A DNA stretch of 64,000 nucleotides, from contig CAVFXS010000023.1 of the NCBI GenBank assembly GCA_963626805.1, positions 110,959 to 174,958 on the forward strand, read 5' to 3'. The notes beneath the pieces were generated by a model. It made no database searches, was not told the origin of the DNA, and saw only the letters and a program-made list of their open reading frames with translations. Positions 1 to 7,215 of this stretch are shown here, in pieces. The first letter of the stretch is position 1. Every line of letters starts with the position of its first letter. The stretch comes from CAG-632 sp963626805 (GTDB taxonomy: Bacteria > Bacillota > Clostridia > Lachnospirales > Lachnospiraceae). Made by a program: the position numbers and the translations under genes.

Positions 1-204
1 CCGGAAGTATTTCAGAGCTACTATGAGATGGATGGGATCGAACTGGCAGACCAGATTACGGACCGGGAGCTGCTGTATGACAACGGCTGGGATGATGAAA
101 CAATGGGAATTGGAGTATATCAGATGAAGGATGGTGCAGACAGTGCAGAAATCTACTGTCACTTCGGTGAAAATTACGGAGAAATTACGCTGGGAACGGA
201 TTAA
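1..204 (+). CDS. 3' end of a truncated unknown protein
   Basis: Frame 1 is open from the window edge to TAA at 202-204, giving the last 67 residues of a protein whose start lies outside. The visible part is acidic and soluble (motifs DNGWDDETMGIG and CHFGENYGEITLG) with no membrane segment. I do not recognise the family. The codon use is like that of the neighbouring genes, so it is probably a real gene end. No terminator hairpin follows before the tRNA promoter. Confidence 0.6.
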   Translation, partial: PEVFQSYYEMDGIELADQITDRELLYDNGWDDETMGIGVYQMKDGADSAEIYCHFGENYGEITLGTD

Positions 205-448
205 GGAAAATGATGCTGTTTTGATGCCGATATGTTGCTGATAGGATAAGCCGGTATGCTACCCTGAAATTATCAAGAAACAGGGGAGCGGAATCGGATG
301 AATCAGAGATATATAAATCAGGAATACAGAAGTCGGGAAGGTGCAGGTCAGGAACAAGTAGAACAGCGACGGCTGAGCCGGAAACAGCAGACCAGGCGTC
401 GGAATGCAGATAAGACTTCCGGAAATTCGGAAATGAACGAAAAAGAGC

Positions 449-477
449 TTGTCACAGGTGTTAAAACTTGTTATAAT
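449..477 (+). promoter_or_regulatory. Promoter of tRNA-Leu
   Basis: TTGTCA (449-454) and TATAAT (472-477) are 17 bp apart, a near-consensus sigma-A promoter. The predicted start is about 484, six bases before the mature tRNA 5' end. Confidence 0.7.
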
Positions 478-489
478 CGAACTTGCTAA

Positions 490-570
490 GCGGGCATGGC
501 GGAATTGGCAGACGCGCTAGATTTAGGTTCTAGTGTCCCCGACGTGCAGGTTCAAGTCCTGTTGCCCGCA
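490..570 (+). tRNA. tRNA-Leu (anticodon UAG)
   Basis: An 81-nt class II tRNA. The acceptor GCGGGCA (490-496) pairs with TGCCCGC (563-569) and discriminator A is at 570. The anticodon stem CTAGA/TCTAG encloses loop TTTAGGT, giving UAG at 524-526. A long variable arm and a T arm (CAGG-TTCAAGT-CCTG) follow. CCA is not encoded. It reads CUN leucine codons and is a single-gene unit with its own promoter and terminator. Confidence 0.97.
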
Positions 571-580
571 TGGAACGTAA

Positions 581-622
581 GAGCCAAGAATGTTGAAAAA
601 TCAACGTTCTTGGCTCTTTTTT
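581..622 (+). terminator. Rho-independent terminator of tRNA-Leu
   Basis: A 16-bp stem starts GAGCCAAGAA (581) and returns as TTCTTGGCTC (607-616), with one G-U pair and a short A-rich loop, followed by a run of T (617-622). Confidence 0.9.
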
Positions 623-779
623 ATGCTAAAGATTGAAAAGGTAGCAGAAAGGTAGCAGGTAACACTCCCAAAGCAAGTTTTATCACAGTTTTAGAAACAA
701 GAAAACAATACTTAGGCTGGTCTTCTACAGGCTGGTATGTTAAAATATAAGAAATATACGCAATGGAGTGATAGAAATT
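623..779. other. Intergenic region with short repeats beside tRNA-Leu
   Basis: Between the tRNA terminator and the LysR gene there is no ORF of note. It carries the direct repeat GGTAGCAGAAA/GGTAGCAGGTA (about 641-661) and a second repeat GGCTGGT...GGCTGGT (716-734). The latter is just upstream of a TAAAAT (-10-like) hexamer and could be the LysR regulator's own control region. Repeats of the first kind beside a tRNA can be arm sites of an integrase, but no integrase or duplicated tRNA end is seen. Confidence 0.3.
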
Positions 780-1691
780 ATGACACTGACACAGTTAAAT
801 TATGCGATAACAGTTGCAAATGCCAAGTCCATGAATGAAGCTGCACGGGAGCTGTTTATTTCACAACCGAGTCTGTCATCAGCTATCAAGGATCTGGAGG
901 AAGAGGTTGGCGTTGAGCTGTTTCGCCGAACCAACCGGGGGATTTCCGTTACTCCGGAAGGAGAAGAATTTGTAGGATATGCCAGACAGGTGGTAGAACA
1001 GTATCAGCTGATGGAGAATAAATATATTAATAAAGAGCAGATCAGGAAGAAGTTTGGTGTTTCTACCCAGCATTATACCTTTGCGGTTGATGCATTCGTG
1101 GAGATGGTGAAGCAGTTTGGTATGGATAAGTATGAGTTTGCGATTCATGAGACCAAGACCTATGAAGTAATTGAGGATGTACGGAATTTTAAGAGCGAGA
1201 TCGGTATTCTGTATCTGAATGATTTCAATTATAAGGTGTTAACAAAGCTGTTTCATGAGTACAATCTGGAGTTTCATCCATTACTGGACTGCGGAATCTA
1301 TGTCTATATGTGGAAGGGGCATCCGCTGGCTGGACGGAAGGAGATTGCACTGGAGGAGCTGGATGAATATCCGTGTCTGTCCTTTGAACAGGGAACCTAT
1401 AATTCGTTTTATTTTGCGGAAGAAGTGTTGAGTACGTATGATTATAAGCGACTGATCAAGGCAGATGACCGGGCGACATTGTTGAATCTGATGGTGGGAC
1501 TGAATGGGTATACGATGTGCTCCGGTATCATTTGTGAAGAACTGAACGGTTCGGACTATTGTGCGGTGAAGCTGAAATCCGATGAGGTTATGACGATCGG
1601 ATACCTGACCAGAAAGGGTGTTGCGATCAGCAAGCTGGGTGAGAAATATCTGGAAGAGCTTGCAAAGTATAAGGATAAGGGAATGCATTAA
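780..1691 (+). CDS. LysR-family transcriptional regulator
   Basis: A 303-residue protein. The N-terminal winged helix-turn-helix (residues 1-60) has the typical LysR pattern, LTQLNYAITVANAKSMNEAA then SQPSLSSAIKDLEEEVG. The rest is a type 2 periplasmic-binding-protein-like effector domain. The ATG at 780 is chosen over an upstream GTG at 768 because it begins the usual LysR MTLxQL start and has GGAG at 765-768. LysR proteins usually regulate a neighbouring operon or themselves. The gene downstream (1758) is on the same strand, so the usual divergent target is absent here. The effector cannot be inferred from sequence. Confidence 0.93.
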   Translation: MTLTQLNYAITVANAKSMNEAARELFISQPSLSSAIKDLEEEVGVELFRRTNRGISVTPEGEEFVGYARQVVEQYQLMENKYINKEQIRKKFGVSTQHYTFAVDAFVEMVKQFGMDKYEFAIHETKTYEVIEDVRNFKSEIGILYLNDFNYKVLTKLFHEYNLEFHPLLDCGIYVYMWKGHPLAGRKEIALEELDEYPCLSFEQGTYNSFYFAEEVLSTYDYKRLIKADDRATLLNLMVGLNGYTMCSGIICEELNGSDYCAVKLKSDEVMTIGYLTRKGVAISKLGEKYLEELAKYKDKGMH

Positions 1692-1757
1692 TTCAGTATG
1701 GTAATAATGTCTGAAAATAACAGACAGGAATATATAAGGAGCAAACAGGGAGTTATG

Positions 1758-2408
1758 ATGACACAACGGTATGTATATGTAGTAATTTCAAAGACAGCCA
1801 CAAGATTTGGCTATGTATTAAGACGGGTAGGGGGCGTCCGTTATAATCACGCAGCGATCGCATTGGATGAAGAGCTGAGAGAGCTGTATTCGTTTGCCAG
1901 AAAGCAGTATCATGCAGCGTTGATCGGTGGACTGGTAGAGGAAACGGTGGAGCGATATACGCTCAGAAAGCAGACGGACATTCCGGTGACTGTTTTCCGG
2001 ATCCCGGTATCTGCGGAACAGTATTTGCAGATCAAGCAGGGGATCGATGGAATTAAGCAGGATCACGAGTATAAGTATAACCTGTTTTCGGTACTGACAT
2101 TTCCAATCACAAATGGGTTTGCTGTTTATAAGGCATATTCCTGTATTGAGTTTGTAATGAATATGATGCAAAAGACGGATTATACTTTGACAAAGCCGCC
2201 CTATCAGTATACACCGGATGAACTGCTGGAGCTGTTTGCGGAAGATATCTGGTTTCAGGGAAATCTGCTGGATTATTGTTCTCTGCGTTCAAGCGATGAT
2301 ACATATTTTCAGCCAATGAATCTGGATACCTGTATCCGGAGCGGAAGCGACCTGAGAGAAATCGTGCGGCGTTCTTTATTCACCAGAGTCAAAACAAATG
2401 GAATATGA
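1758..2408 (+). CDS. Permuted papain-like (YiiX/YaeF type) hydrolase, putative
   Basis: 216 residues, cytoplasmic by lack of a signal peptide. The pattern of an early His (YNHAAIALD, about residue 31) and a late Cys (AYSCIEFV, about residue 132) is the order seen in circularly permuted NlpC/P60-like amidases of the YiiX/YaeF type, so it may cleave an amide or thioester. The family assignment rests on these two motifs only. The start at 1758 is chosen because GGGAG (1748-1752) is 5 nt upstream; an in-frame ATG at 1755 and one at 1698 are alternatives. It follows the LysR gene by 66 nt. Confidence 0.6.
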   Translation: MTQRYVYVVISKTATRFGYVLRRVGGVRYNHAAIALDEELRELYSFARKQYHAALIGGLVEETVERYTLRKQTDIPVTVFRIPVSAEQYLQIKQGIDGIKQDHEYKYNLFSVLTFPITNGFAVYKAYSCIEFVMNMMQKTDYTLTKPPYQYTPDELLELFAEDIWFQGNLLDYCSLRSSDDTYFQPMNLDTCIRSGSDLREIVRRSLFTRVKTNGI

Positions 2409-2450
2409 TATAGTGATACCGTCTGAATTTAAAGCGAAAGGGATGGACCT

Positions 2451-3209
2451 ATGTTAAATCAATTTTCGAGAACAGAATTATTACTTGGAAAAGAGAATAT
2501 GAACCGTCTTTCGGAGGTCCGTGTTGCGGTCTTCGGAATTGGCGGCGTCGGTGGTTATACAGTAGAAGCACTGGTGCGCAGCGGCATTGGTGCGATTGAT
2601 CTGATCGATGATGATAAGGTATGTCTGACCAACCTGAATCGTCAGATTATAGCGACACGTAAAACAGTGGGAAAATATAAGGTAGATGTGATGAAGGAGC
2701 GGATTCTGGATATTAATCCGGAGTGCAAGGTAGAGGTTCACAAATGCTTTTATCTCCCGGAGACGAAAAATCAGTTTGATTTTTCCCAGTATTCCTATAT
2801 AGTTGATGCAGTTGATACGGTAACCGCGAAGATTCAGCTGGTCATGGAAGCGAAGGAGCATCAGGTTCCGGTTATCAGCAGTATGGGAGCCGGAAATAAA
2901 TTAGATCCGGCTGCATTTGAGGTGGCGGATATTTATAAGACTTCCGTATGTCCGCTGGCAAAGGTAATGCGGAGAGAGTTAAGAAAACGTGGCGTGGATC
3001 ATCTGAAAGTAGTGTATTCCAAAGAGGAAGCCAGACAGCCGATTGAGGATATGGCGATCAGCTGCCGGGAGCATTGCGTCTGTCCGCCGGGAACGGCACA
3101 TAAATGTACGCAGCGACGGGCAATTCCGGGATCGATCGCATTTGTGCCATCGGTAGTGGGACTGATCATCGCAGGTGAAGTGATCAAAGATTTGTCGGAA
3201 GATTTATAA
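2451..3209 (+). CDS. tcdA: TcdA/CsdL-type tRNA threonylcarbamoyladenosine dehydratase
   Basis: 252 residues, the usual length for the family. An E1-like Rossmann nucleotide site is at residues 27-37 (VAVFGIGGVGGY), followed by the metal/ATP-binding stretch IDDDKVCLTNLNRQI. The C-terminal PPGTAHKCTQRRAIPGSIAFVPSVVGL is typical of YgdL/CsdL proteins. The family adenylates and cyclises t6A at position 37 of ANN-decoding tRNAs to ct6A. In E. coli it is linked to the CsdA cysteine desulfurase, and here a cysteine desulfurase gene follows 157 nt downstream, which supports the call. A ThiF/MoeB-like sulfur-carrier activator is the alternative. Confidence 0.85.
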   Translation: MLNQFSRTELLLGKENMNRLSEVRVAVFGIGGVGGYTVEALVRSGIGAIDLIDDDKVCLTNLNRQIIATRKTVGKYKVDVMKERILDINPECKVEVHKCFYLPETKNQFDFSQYSYIVDAVDTVTAKIQLVMEAKEHQVPVISSMGAGNKLDPAAFEVADIYKTSVCPLAKVMRRELRKRGVDHLKVVYSKEEARQPIEDMAISCREHCVCPPGTAHKCTQRRAIPGSIAFVPSVVGLIIAGEVIKDLSEDL

Positions 3210-3365
3210 AGGTGATCTGCGATTGAAAAAGATGTGAATGGAAAAGAAGCGAATGATATGCTGAAAATGGGAGAAGATAATACAAGGATCAGACATAAAG
3301 GGATCAGATAGAAAGGAATCGACAGAAGAAGATCAGACAGAGAAAGATCACAGAGGTAGAGAAGA

Positions 3366-4523
3366 ATGAACCGGTTGATATATTTGGATAATGCAGCAAC
3401 AACACAGACGGATCCGCAGGTGGTAGAGGCAATGCTTCCGTTTTTTACGGAGACCTATGGAAATCCGGCAGCAATTTACGGGTTTGCAGGTGCGTCCAAG
3501 GCGGCTGTGGAGCAGGCACGGGAGATAGTGGCAAAGAATATACATGCGATGACGCGGGAGATTTATTTTACCGGAGGTGGCAGTGAATCGGATAACTGGG
3601 CGCTGAAGGCTGTGGCAGAGGCATATCGGGAAAAGGGCAGACATCTTATTACAACGAAGATCGAGCACCATGCCATCCTGCATACCTGTGAATGGCTGGA
3701 AAAGCACGGATATGAAGTGACTTATCTGGATGTGGATGAGCATGGACTCATAAAACCGGAGGAACTGGAGGCGGCGATCCGGCCGGATACGATTCTGATT
3801 TCCGTGATGGCAGCGAATAACGAGATCGGAACGATCGAACCGTTAAAGGAGATCGGAGCAATCGCCAGAGCACATGGAGTTCTGTTCCATACGGATGCGG
3901 TACAGGCATTCGGGCATATACCGATTGATGTGAATGAGATGAATATAGATCTGCTAAGTGCCAGCGGACATAAGCTGAACGGGCCAAAGGGAATCGGATT
4001 GCTTTATGTCAGAAAGACTGTGAAGCTGGTGTCCTTTATTCATGGTGGGGCACAGGAACGCGGTCGACGGGCGGGCACCTTAAATGTACCGGGGATCGTA
4101 GGATTTGGCAAAGCCGCTGAACTGGCATTCTCACAGATGGAGTCACGGATGGCATATGAGAGCAGTCTGCGGGATCATTTGATCAAACGCGTATTAGATG
4201 AGATTCCGGATAGCCGGCTGAACGGAGATCCGGTAAGAAGATTGCCAAACAATGCCAATCTGTCATTTCAGGGGATTGACGGAAATTCGCTATTGATCCT
4301 GCTGGATCAGAATGGAGTCTGCGGCTCCGCAGGTTCGGCCTGCGCATCGGGCTCACTGGATCCGTCACATGTCCTGCTTAGCATTGGAGTCACAAAGGAA
4401 GAGGCACGGGGAGCATTAAGACTCACGGTATCCCATCAGACAAGCATGGAAGAAATAGACCAGGCGGTTGAGATTTTGAAAAACGTGGTGGAACGACTGC
4501 GGGCGATGGAAAAGAAAAGATAG
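3366..4523 (+). CDS. Cysteine desulfurase (NifS/IscS family)
   Basis: 385 residues. This is a PLP-dependent class V aminotransferase fold. The opening YLDNAATTQTDPQVVEAM is characteristic; the Schiff-base lysine is in SASGHKLNGPKG (about residue 204) and the catalytic cysteine loop is GSACASGSLDPSHVL (about residue 324). The enzyme takes sulfur from cysteine and gives persulfide for Fe-S clusters or tRNA thiolation. The family members in Firmicutes include IscS-, NifS- and tRNA-dedicated forms, and no IscU or MnmA is adjacent to decide which. The sulfur-linked genes tcdA, metY and a rhodanese-PP-loop gene surround it. AGAGG at 3352-3356 supports the ATG at 3366. Confidence 0.93.
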   Translation: MNRLIYLDNAATTQTDPQVVEAMLPFFTETYGNPAAIYGFAGASKAAVEQAREIVAKNIHAMTREIYFTGGGSESDNWALKAVAEAYREKGRHLITTKIEHHAILHTCEWLEKHGYEVTYLDVDEHGLIKPEELEAAIRPDTILISVMAANNEIGTIEPLKEIGAIARAHGVLFHTDAVQAFGHIPIDVNEMNIDLLSASGHKLNGPKGIGLLYVRKTVKLVSFIHGGAQERGRRAGTLNVPGIVGFGKAAELAFSQMESRMAYESSLRDHLIKRVLDEIPDSRLNGDPVRRLPNNANLSFQGIDGNSLLILLDQNGVCGSAGSACASGSLDPSHVLLSIGVTKEEARGALRLTVSHQTSMEEIDQAVEILKNVVERLRAMEKKR

Positions 4524-4539
4524 TATAGTCTAAATGTTA

Positions 4540-4578
4540 AAGTATCTCCTAAAATATGATATATTTTAGGAGATACTT
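4540..4578. terminator. Perfect 18-bp inverted repeat after cysteine desulfurase
   Basis: The arm AAGTATCTCCTAAAATAT (4540-4557) is repeated exactly inverted at 4561-4578 with a GAT loop. There is no run of T after it on the + strand, so it may be a weak terminator, a processing site or the footprint of a small mobile repeat. Confidence 0.55.
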
Positions 4579-4679
4579 CGATTTATAGGAGGAAATAAGG
4601 AATGAGAATATTGATTTATATCAAGATTATCGAACCATGAAAAGAGAGTGAATAGTTGAAAAACGAAAGGAGAATCGTG

Positions 4680-5396
4680 ATGAGGAAAAAAGGTGGAGCT
4701 GCGATACTGGCAGTCTGTGTTTTGGGAATCTTAACGATGCTTTTTGCAGGCCCGGCAGATAGAAATTCAACTAATAAATCAGAATTGGAATTTACATATG
4801 CGGATCTACCGGCTTATTCGGATGTCCCATATGTTGAGGTGAATGATAATAACCCATATTTTGAAGATGAAGAGCTGACGACAGATGCATTTGAACTCTA
4901 CAGTGATCTGGATGATCTGGGACGCTGTGGAACTGCGTATGCCAATATATGTCGGGAGCTTATGCCGACGGAGAAGCGGGGCGAGATCGGACAGATCAAG
5001 CCGAGCGGCTGGCATACAGTGAAATATCCGGAGCAGATAACAGAGAATTATCTGTATAATCGTTGTCATCTGATTGCTTATCAGCTGGCGGGCGAGAATG
5101 CCAACGAGAAGAATCTGATTACCGGTACCCGGTATATGAATGCAACCGGTATGGTACCATTTGAGAACGAGGTGGCAGAGTATGTGAAGGAAACCGATCA
5201 CCATGTGCTTTATCGGGTGACACCGGTATTTGAAGGGGAGAATCTGGTTGCATCCGGGGTATTGATAGAAGCTGAGTCTGTGGAAGATCAGGGTGCCGGA
5301 GTGAAATTCTGTGTATTTTGCTATAATGTACAGCCGGGTATCGGAATTGATTATGCAACCGGAGATAGCTGGGTAGCGGATACAGAGGTCAGATAG
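4680..5396 (+). CDS. Secreted/membrane-anchored DNA/RNA non-specific endonuclease (EndA-like)
   Basis: 238 residues. One N-terminal hydrophobic segment (residues 7-27) acts as signal or anchor. The nuclease core carries CHLIAYQLAGENANEKNLITG (about residues 128-148), the place where ββα-metal nucleases of the DRGH/NUC1 class have their active His and metal-binding Asn. The DRGH motif is reduced to NRCH here. This matches the DNA-entry nuclease group (YokF/EndA-like) of Firmicutes, which degrades extracellular DNA. The start at 4680 is chosen because AAAGGAG (4666-4672) is 7 nt upstream; a TTG at 4656 precedes that site and is unlikely. It sits alone between two sulfur genes, with 283 nt to the next reading frame start. 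Confidence 0.82.
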   Translation: MRKKGGAAILAVCVLGILTMLFAGPADRNSTNKSELEFTYADLPAYSDVPYVEVNDNNPYFEDEELTTDAFELYSDLDDLGRCGTAYANICRELMPTEKRGEIGQIKPSGWHTVKYPEQITENYLYNRCHLIAYQLAGENANEKNLITGTRYMNATGMVPFENEVAEYVKETDHHVLYRVTPVFEGENLVASGVLIEAESVEDQGAGVKFCVFCYNVQPGIGIDYATGDSWVADTEVR

Positions 5397-5422
5397 GTAG
5401 ATGGTTACGTCTGGAATAACAG

Positions 5423-5491
5423 CTATAGCCGTTACCTATAGCCGGCTCTTAGTTTCCTGTATTAGACAACCTATGATAGGCATGGTAATAT
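5423..5491 (+). promoter_or_regulatory. Putative promoter/operator region of the metY leader
   Basis: TTAGAC (5462-5467) and TAATAT (5486-5491) are 18 bp apart. A perfect dyad, CCTAT-G-ATAGG (5470-5480), lies in the spacer. Upstream, CTATAGCCG is repeated directly (5423-5431 and 5436-5444). A repressor such as a CymR/Rrf2-type cysteine regulator is a reasonable guess, not shown. Confidence 0.4.
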
Positions 5492-5558
5492 ATCCTTGTA
5501 ATCAGGTAGGAAATAAAGCTACTACAACATGAGATACATAGAAATGAGGTTGATGCTT

Positions 5559-5618
5559 ATGAGACAGATCAAAATAAGATACGGAGTCGCTAATTACAAC
5601 CGAATGTGTTGCCGTTAA
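5559..5618 (+). CDS. Putative Cys-responsive leader peptide upstream of metY
   Basis: A 19-codon ORF reading MRQIKIRYGVANYNRMCCR and then TAA. ATGAGG (5544-5549) gives a ribosome site 9 nt before the ATG at 5559; earlier in-frame ATGs at 5529, 5544 and 5553 would lengthen it to at most 29 codons. The end Met-Cys-Cys-Arg-stop puts two cysteine codons just before termination, 114 nt upstream of metY, a sulfur-assimilation gene. Cysteine-codon leader peptides ahead of sulfur genes are known in actinobacteria as attenuators. That precedent, the position and the ribosome site are the evidence. I see no strong terminator between it and metY, so translational control is more likely than transcriptional attenuation. 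Confidence 0.5.
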   Translation: MRQIKIRYGVANYNRMCCR

Positions 5619-5700
5619 GGATAACAGATTGGAATAAACTCAGAAATAAAGACATCAGAAAAAGATATATAACGATACAAAAATAAAACAGAAATACACA

Positions 5701-5717
5701 GCAGGAACAAGCCTGCA
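5701..5717 (+). promoter_or_regulatory. Small hairpin just upstream of metY ribosome site
   Basis: GCAGG and CCTGC form a 5-bp stem around AACAAG, directly followed by the metY ribosome site AGAGG. It could control access to that site in response to leader translation. The stem is short and the role is inferred. Confidence 0.25.
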
Positions 5718-5732
5718 GAAAGAGGTAAAATT

Positions 5733-7040
5733 ATGGGAAAGAAATCATACGCAGAAAGAAATTTGAAATTTGAAACATTACAGTTACACGTTGGACAGGA
5801 ACAACCGGATCCGGTTACTGACTCCAGAGCCGTTCCGATCTATCAGACATCTTCTTATGTGTTCCGTAACTGCGAACATGCAGCAGCAAGATTTGGCCTG
5901 ACAGATGCCGGTAATATTTACGGACGTCTGACCAATCCGACCGAGGATATTTTCGAGCAGAGAATCGCAGCTTTGGAAGGCGGTGTGGCAGCACTTGCAG
6001 TTGCATCCGGTGCAGCAGCTATCGCATATACGATTGAGAATCTGGCACAGAACGGTGACCATATCGTAGCAGCTAAGAATATTTACGGTGGTACTTACAA
6101 CCTGTTGGAGCATACCCTCCCACAGTATGGCATTCATACCACATTCGTAGATCCGTTCAATTATGATGAGGTTGAGCAGGCAATTCAGGATAACACAAAG
6201 GCAGTCTTCATTGAGACTCTTGGTAATCCGAATTCCGATGTCGTTGATATTGAGAAAATAGCAGGAATCGCACATGCACACAAGATTCCGTTGGTAATTG
6301 ATAATACATTTGCAACTCCATACCTGGTTCGTCCGATTGAGTATGGTGCAGATATCGTAGTGCATTCAGCAACAAAGTTCATTGGTGGTCACGGAACGAC
6401 CATCGGTGGCGTAATCATAGACAGCGGTAAGTTTGACTGGGAAGCAAGCGGCAAGTTCGCATCTCTCACCGAGCCAAACCCAAGCTACCATGGTATCAGC
6501 TTTACGAAAGCAGTCGGACCGGCAGCCTTCGTAACGAAAATTCGTGCAATCCTCCTTCGTGATACCGGTGCTACCCTGTCACCATTCCATGCATTCATCT
6601 TCCTGCAGGGCCTGGAAACACTCTCCCTCCGTGTGGAACGCCATGTAGAGAATGCATTGAAGGTTGTTGAATATCTGAAGAATCATCCACAGGTTGAGGC
6701 CGTTCATCATCCGTCAATTTCTACGGATCCGGAACAGCAGGCACTGTATAAGAAATACTTCCCGAATGGCGGTGGTTCCATCTTTACATTTGAGATCAAG
6801 GGCGATGCACAGAAGGCAAAGGACTTTATTGATAATCTGGAGCTGTTCTCTCTGCTGGCTAATGTTGCAGATGTAAAATCACTGGTAATCCATCCGGCAT
6901 CTACCACACACTCTCAGTTAAATGAGGAGGAGCTGTTAGATCAGGGTATTAAGCCAAACACCATCCGTCTTTCAATCGGAACAGAAAACATTGATGATAT
7001 TATTGAAGATCTGGATGAGGCATTCAAGGCAATTCAGTAA
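5733..7040 (+). CDS. metY: O-acetylhomoserine aminocarboxypropyltransferase (sulfhydrylase)
   Basis: 435 residues, full length for MetY of the Cys/Met metabolism PLP family. Key features are the N-terminal FETLQLHVGQEQPDPVTDSRAVP start, NIYGRLTNPTEDIFEQRIAALEGG (active-site Tyr/Arg region), and the PLP lysine in HSATKFIGGHGTTIGG (about residue 215). It makes homocysteine from O-acetylhomoserine and sulfide, and can also act in cysteine synthesis. Codon use is biased to preferred codons (many GTT, CGT, ACC), suggesting high expression. Upstream are a possible Cys-codon leader ORF and a dyad-containing promoter. Confidence 0.95.
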   Translation: MGKKSYAERNLKFETLQLHVGQEQPDPVTDSRAVPIYQTSSYVFRNCEHAAARFGLTDAGNIYGRLTNPTEDIFEQRIAALEGGVAALAVASGAAAIAYTIENLAQNGDHIVAAKNIYGGTYNLLEHTLPQYGIHTTFVDPFNYDEVEQAIQDNTKAVFIETLGNPNSDVVDIEKIAGIAHAHKIPLVIDNTFATPYLVRPIEYGADIVVHSATKFIGGHGTTIGGVIIDSGKFDWEASGKFASLTEPNPSYHGISFTKAVGPAAFVTKIRAILLRDTGATLSPFHAFIFLQGLETLSLRVERHVENALKVVEYLKNHPQVEAVHHPSISTDPEQQALYKKYFPNGGGSIFTFEIKGDAQKAKDFIDNLELFSLLANVADVKSLVIHPASTTHSQLNEEELLDQGIKPNTIRLSIGTENIDDIIEDLDEAFKAIQ

Positions 7041-7094
7041 GCGGTAAGAAAACACGAAAATATATTTTCTAAGAAGTTGAAGTGAGTGATAGAA

Positions 7095-7130
7095 GGGGAA
7101 TTCCTGAAAAACAAAGGAATTCCTCTTTAT
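7095..7130 (+). terminator. Terminator after metY
   Basis: An 11-bp stem is formed by 7095-7105 (GGGGAATTCCT) and 7115-7125 (AGGAATTCCTC) with one G-U pair, followed by TTTATTCTATTTT. Confidence 0.8.
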
Positions 7131-7215
7131 TCTATTTTCAAATGCACGGAAAAATGATAGGATAAGCAATGGAAAAGTGAAAGTAATAAACATGTAGGAT
7201 GCATGAGGAGTCATT

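Noticed and set aside
298..489. 63-codon frame (MNQRYINQEYRSREG...) before tRNA-Leu
   Set aside because: It contains the tRNA promoter (449-477) and ends one base before the tRNA. Composition is Arg/Gln-rich and no family is visible. The GGGGAG in front is likely chance.
5397..5732. SAM or T-box riboswitch before metY
   Set aside because: No SAM-I core (GATGAAACC-like motifs) and no T-box antiterminator. The region is better explained by a leader ORF and a promoter dyad.
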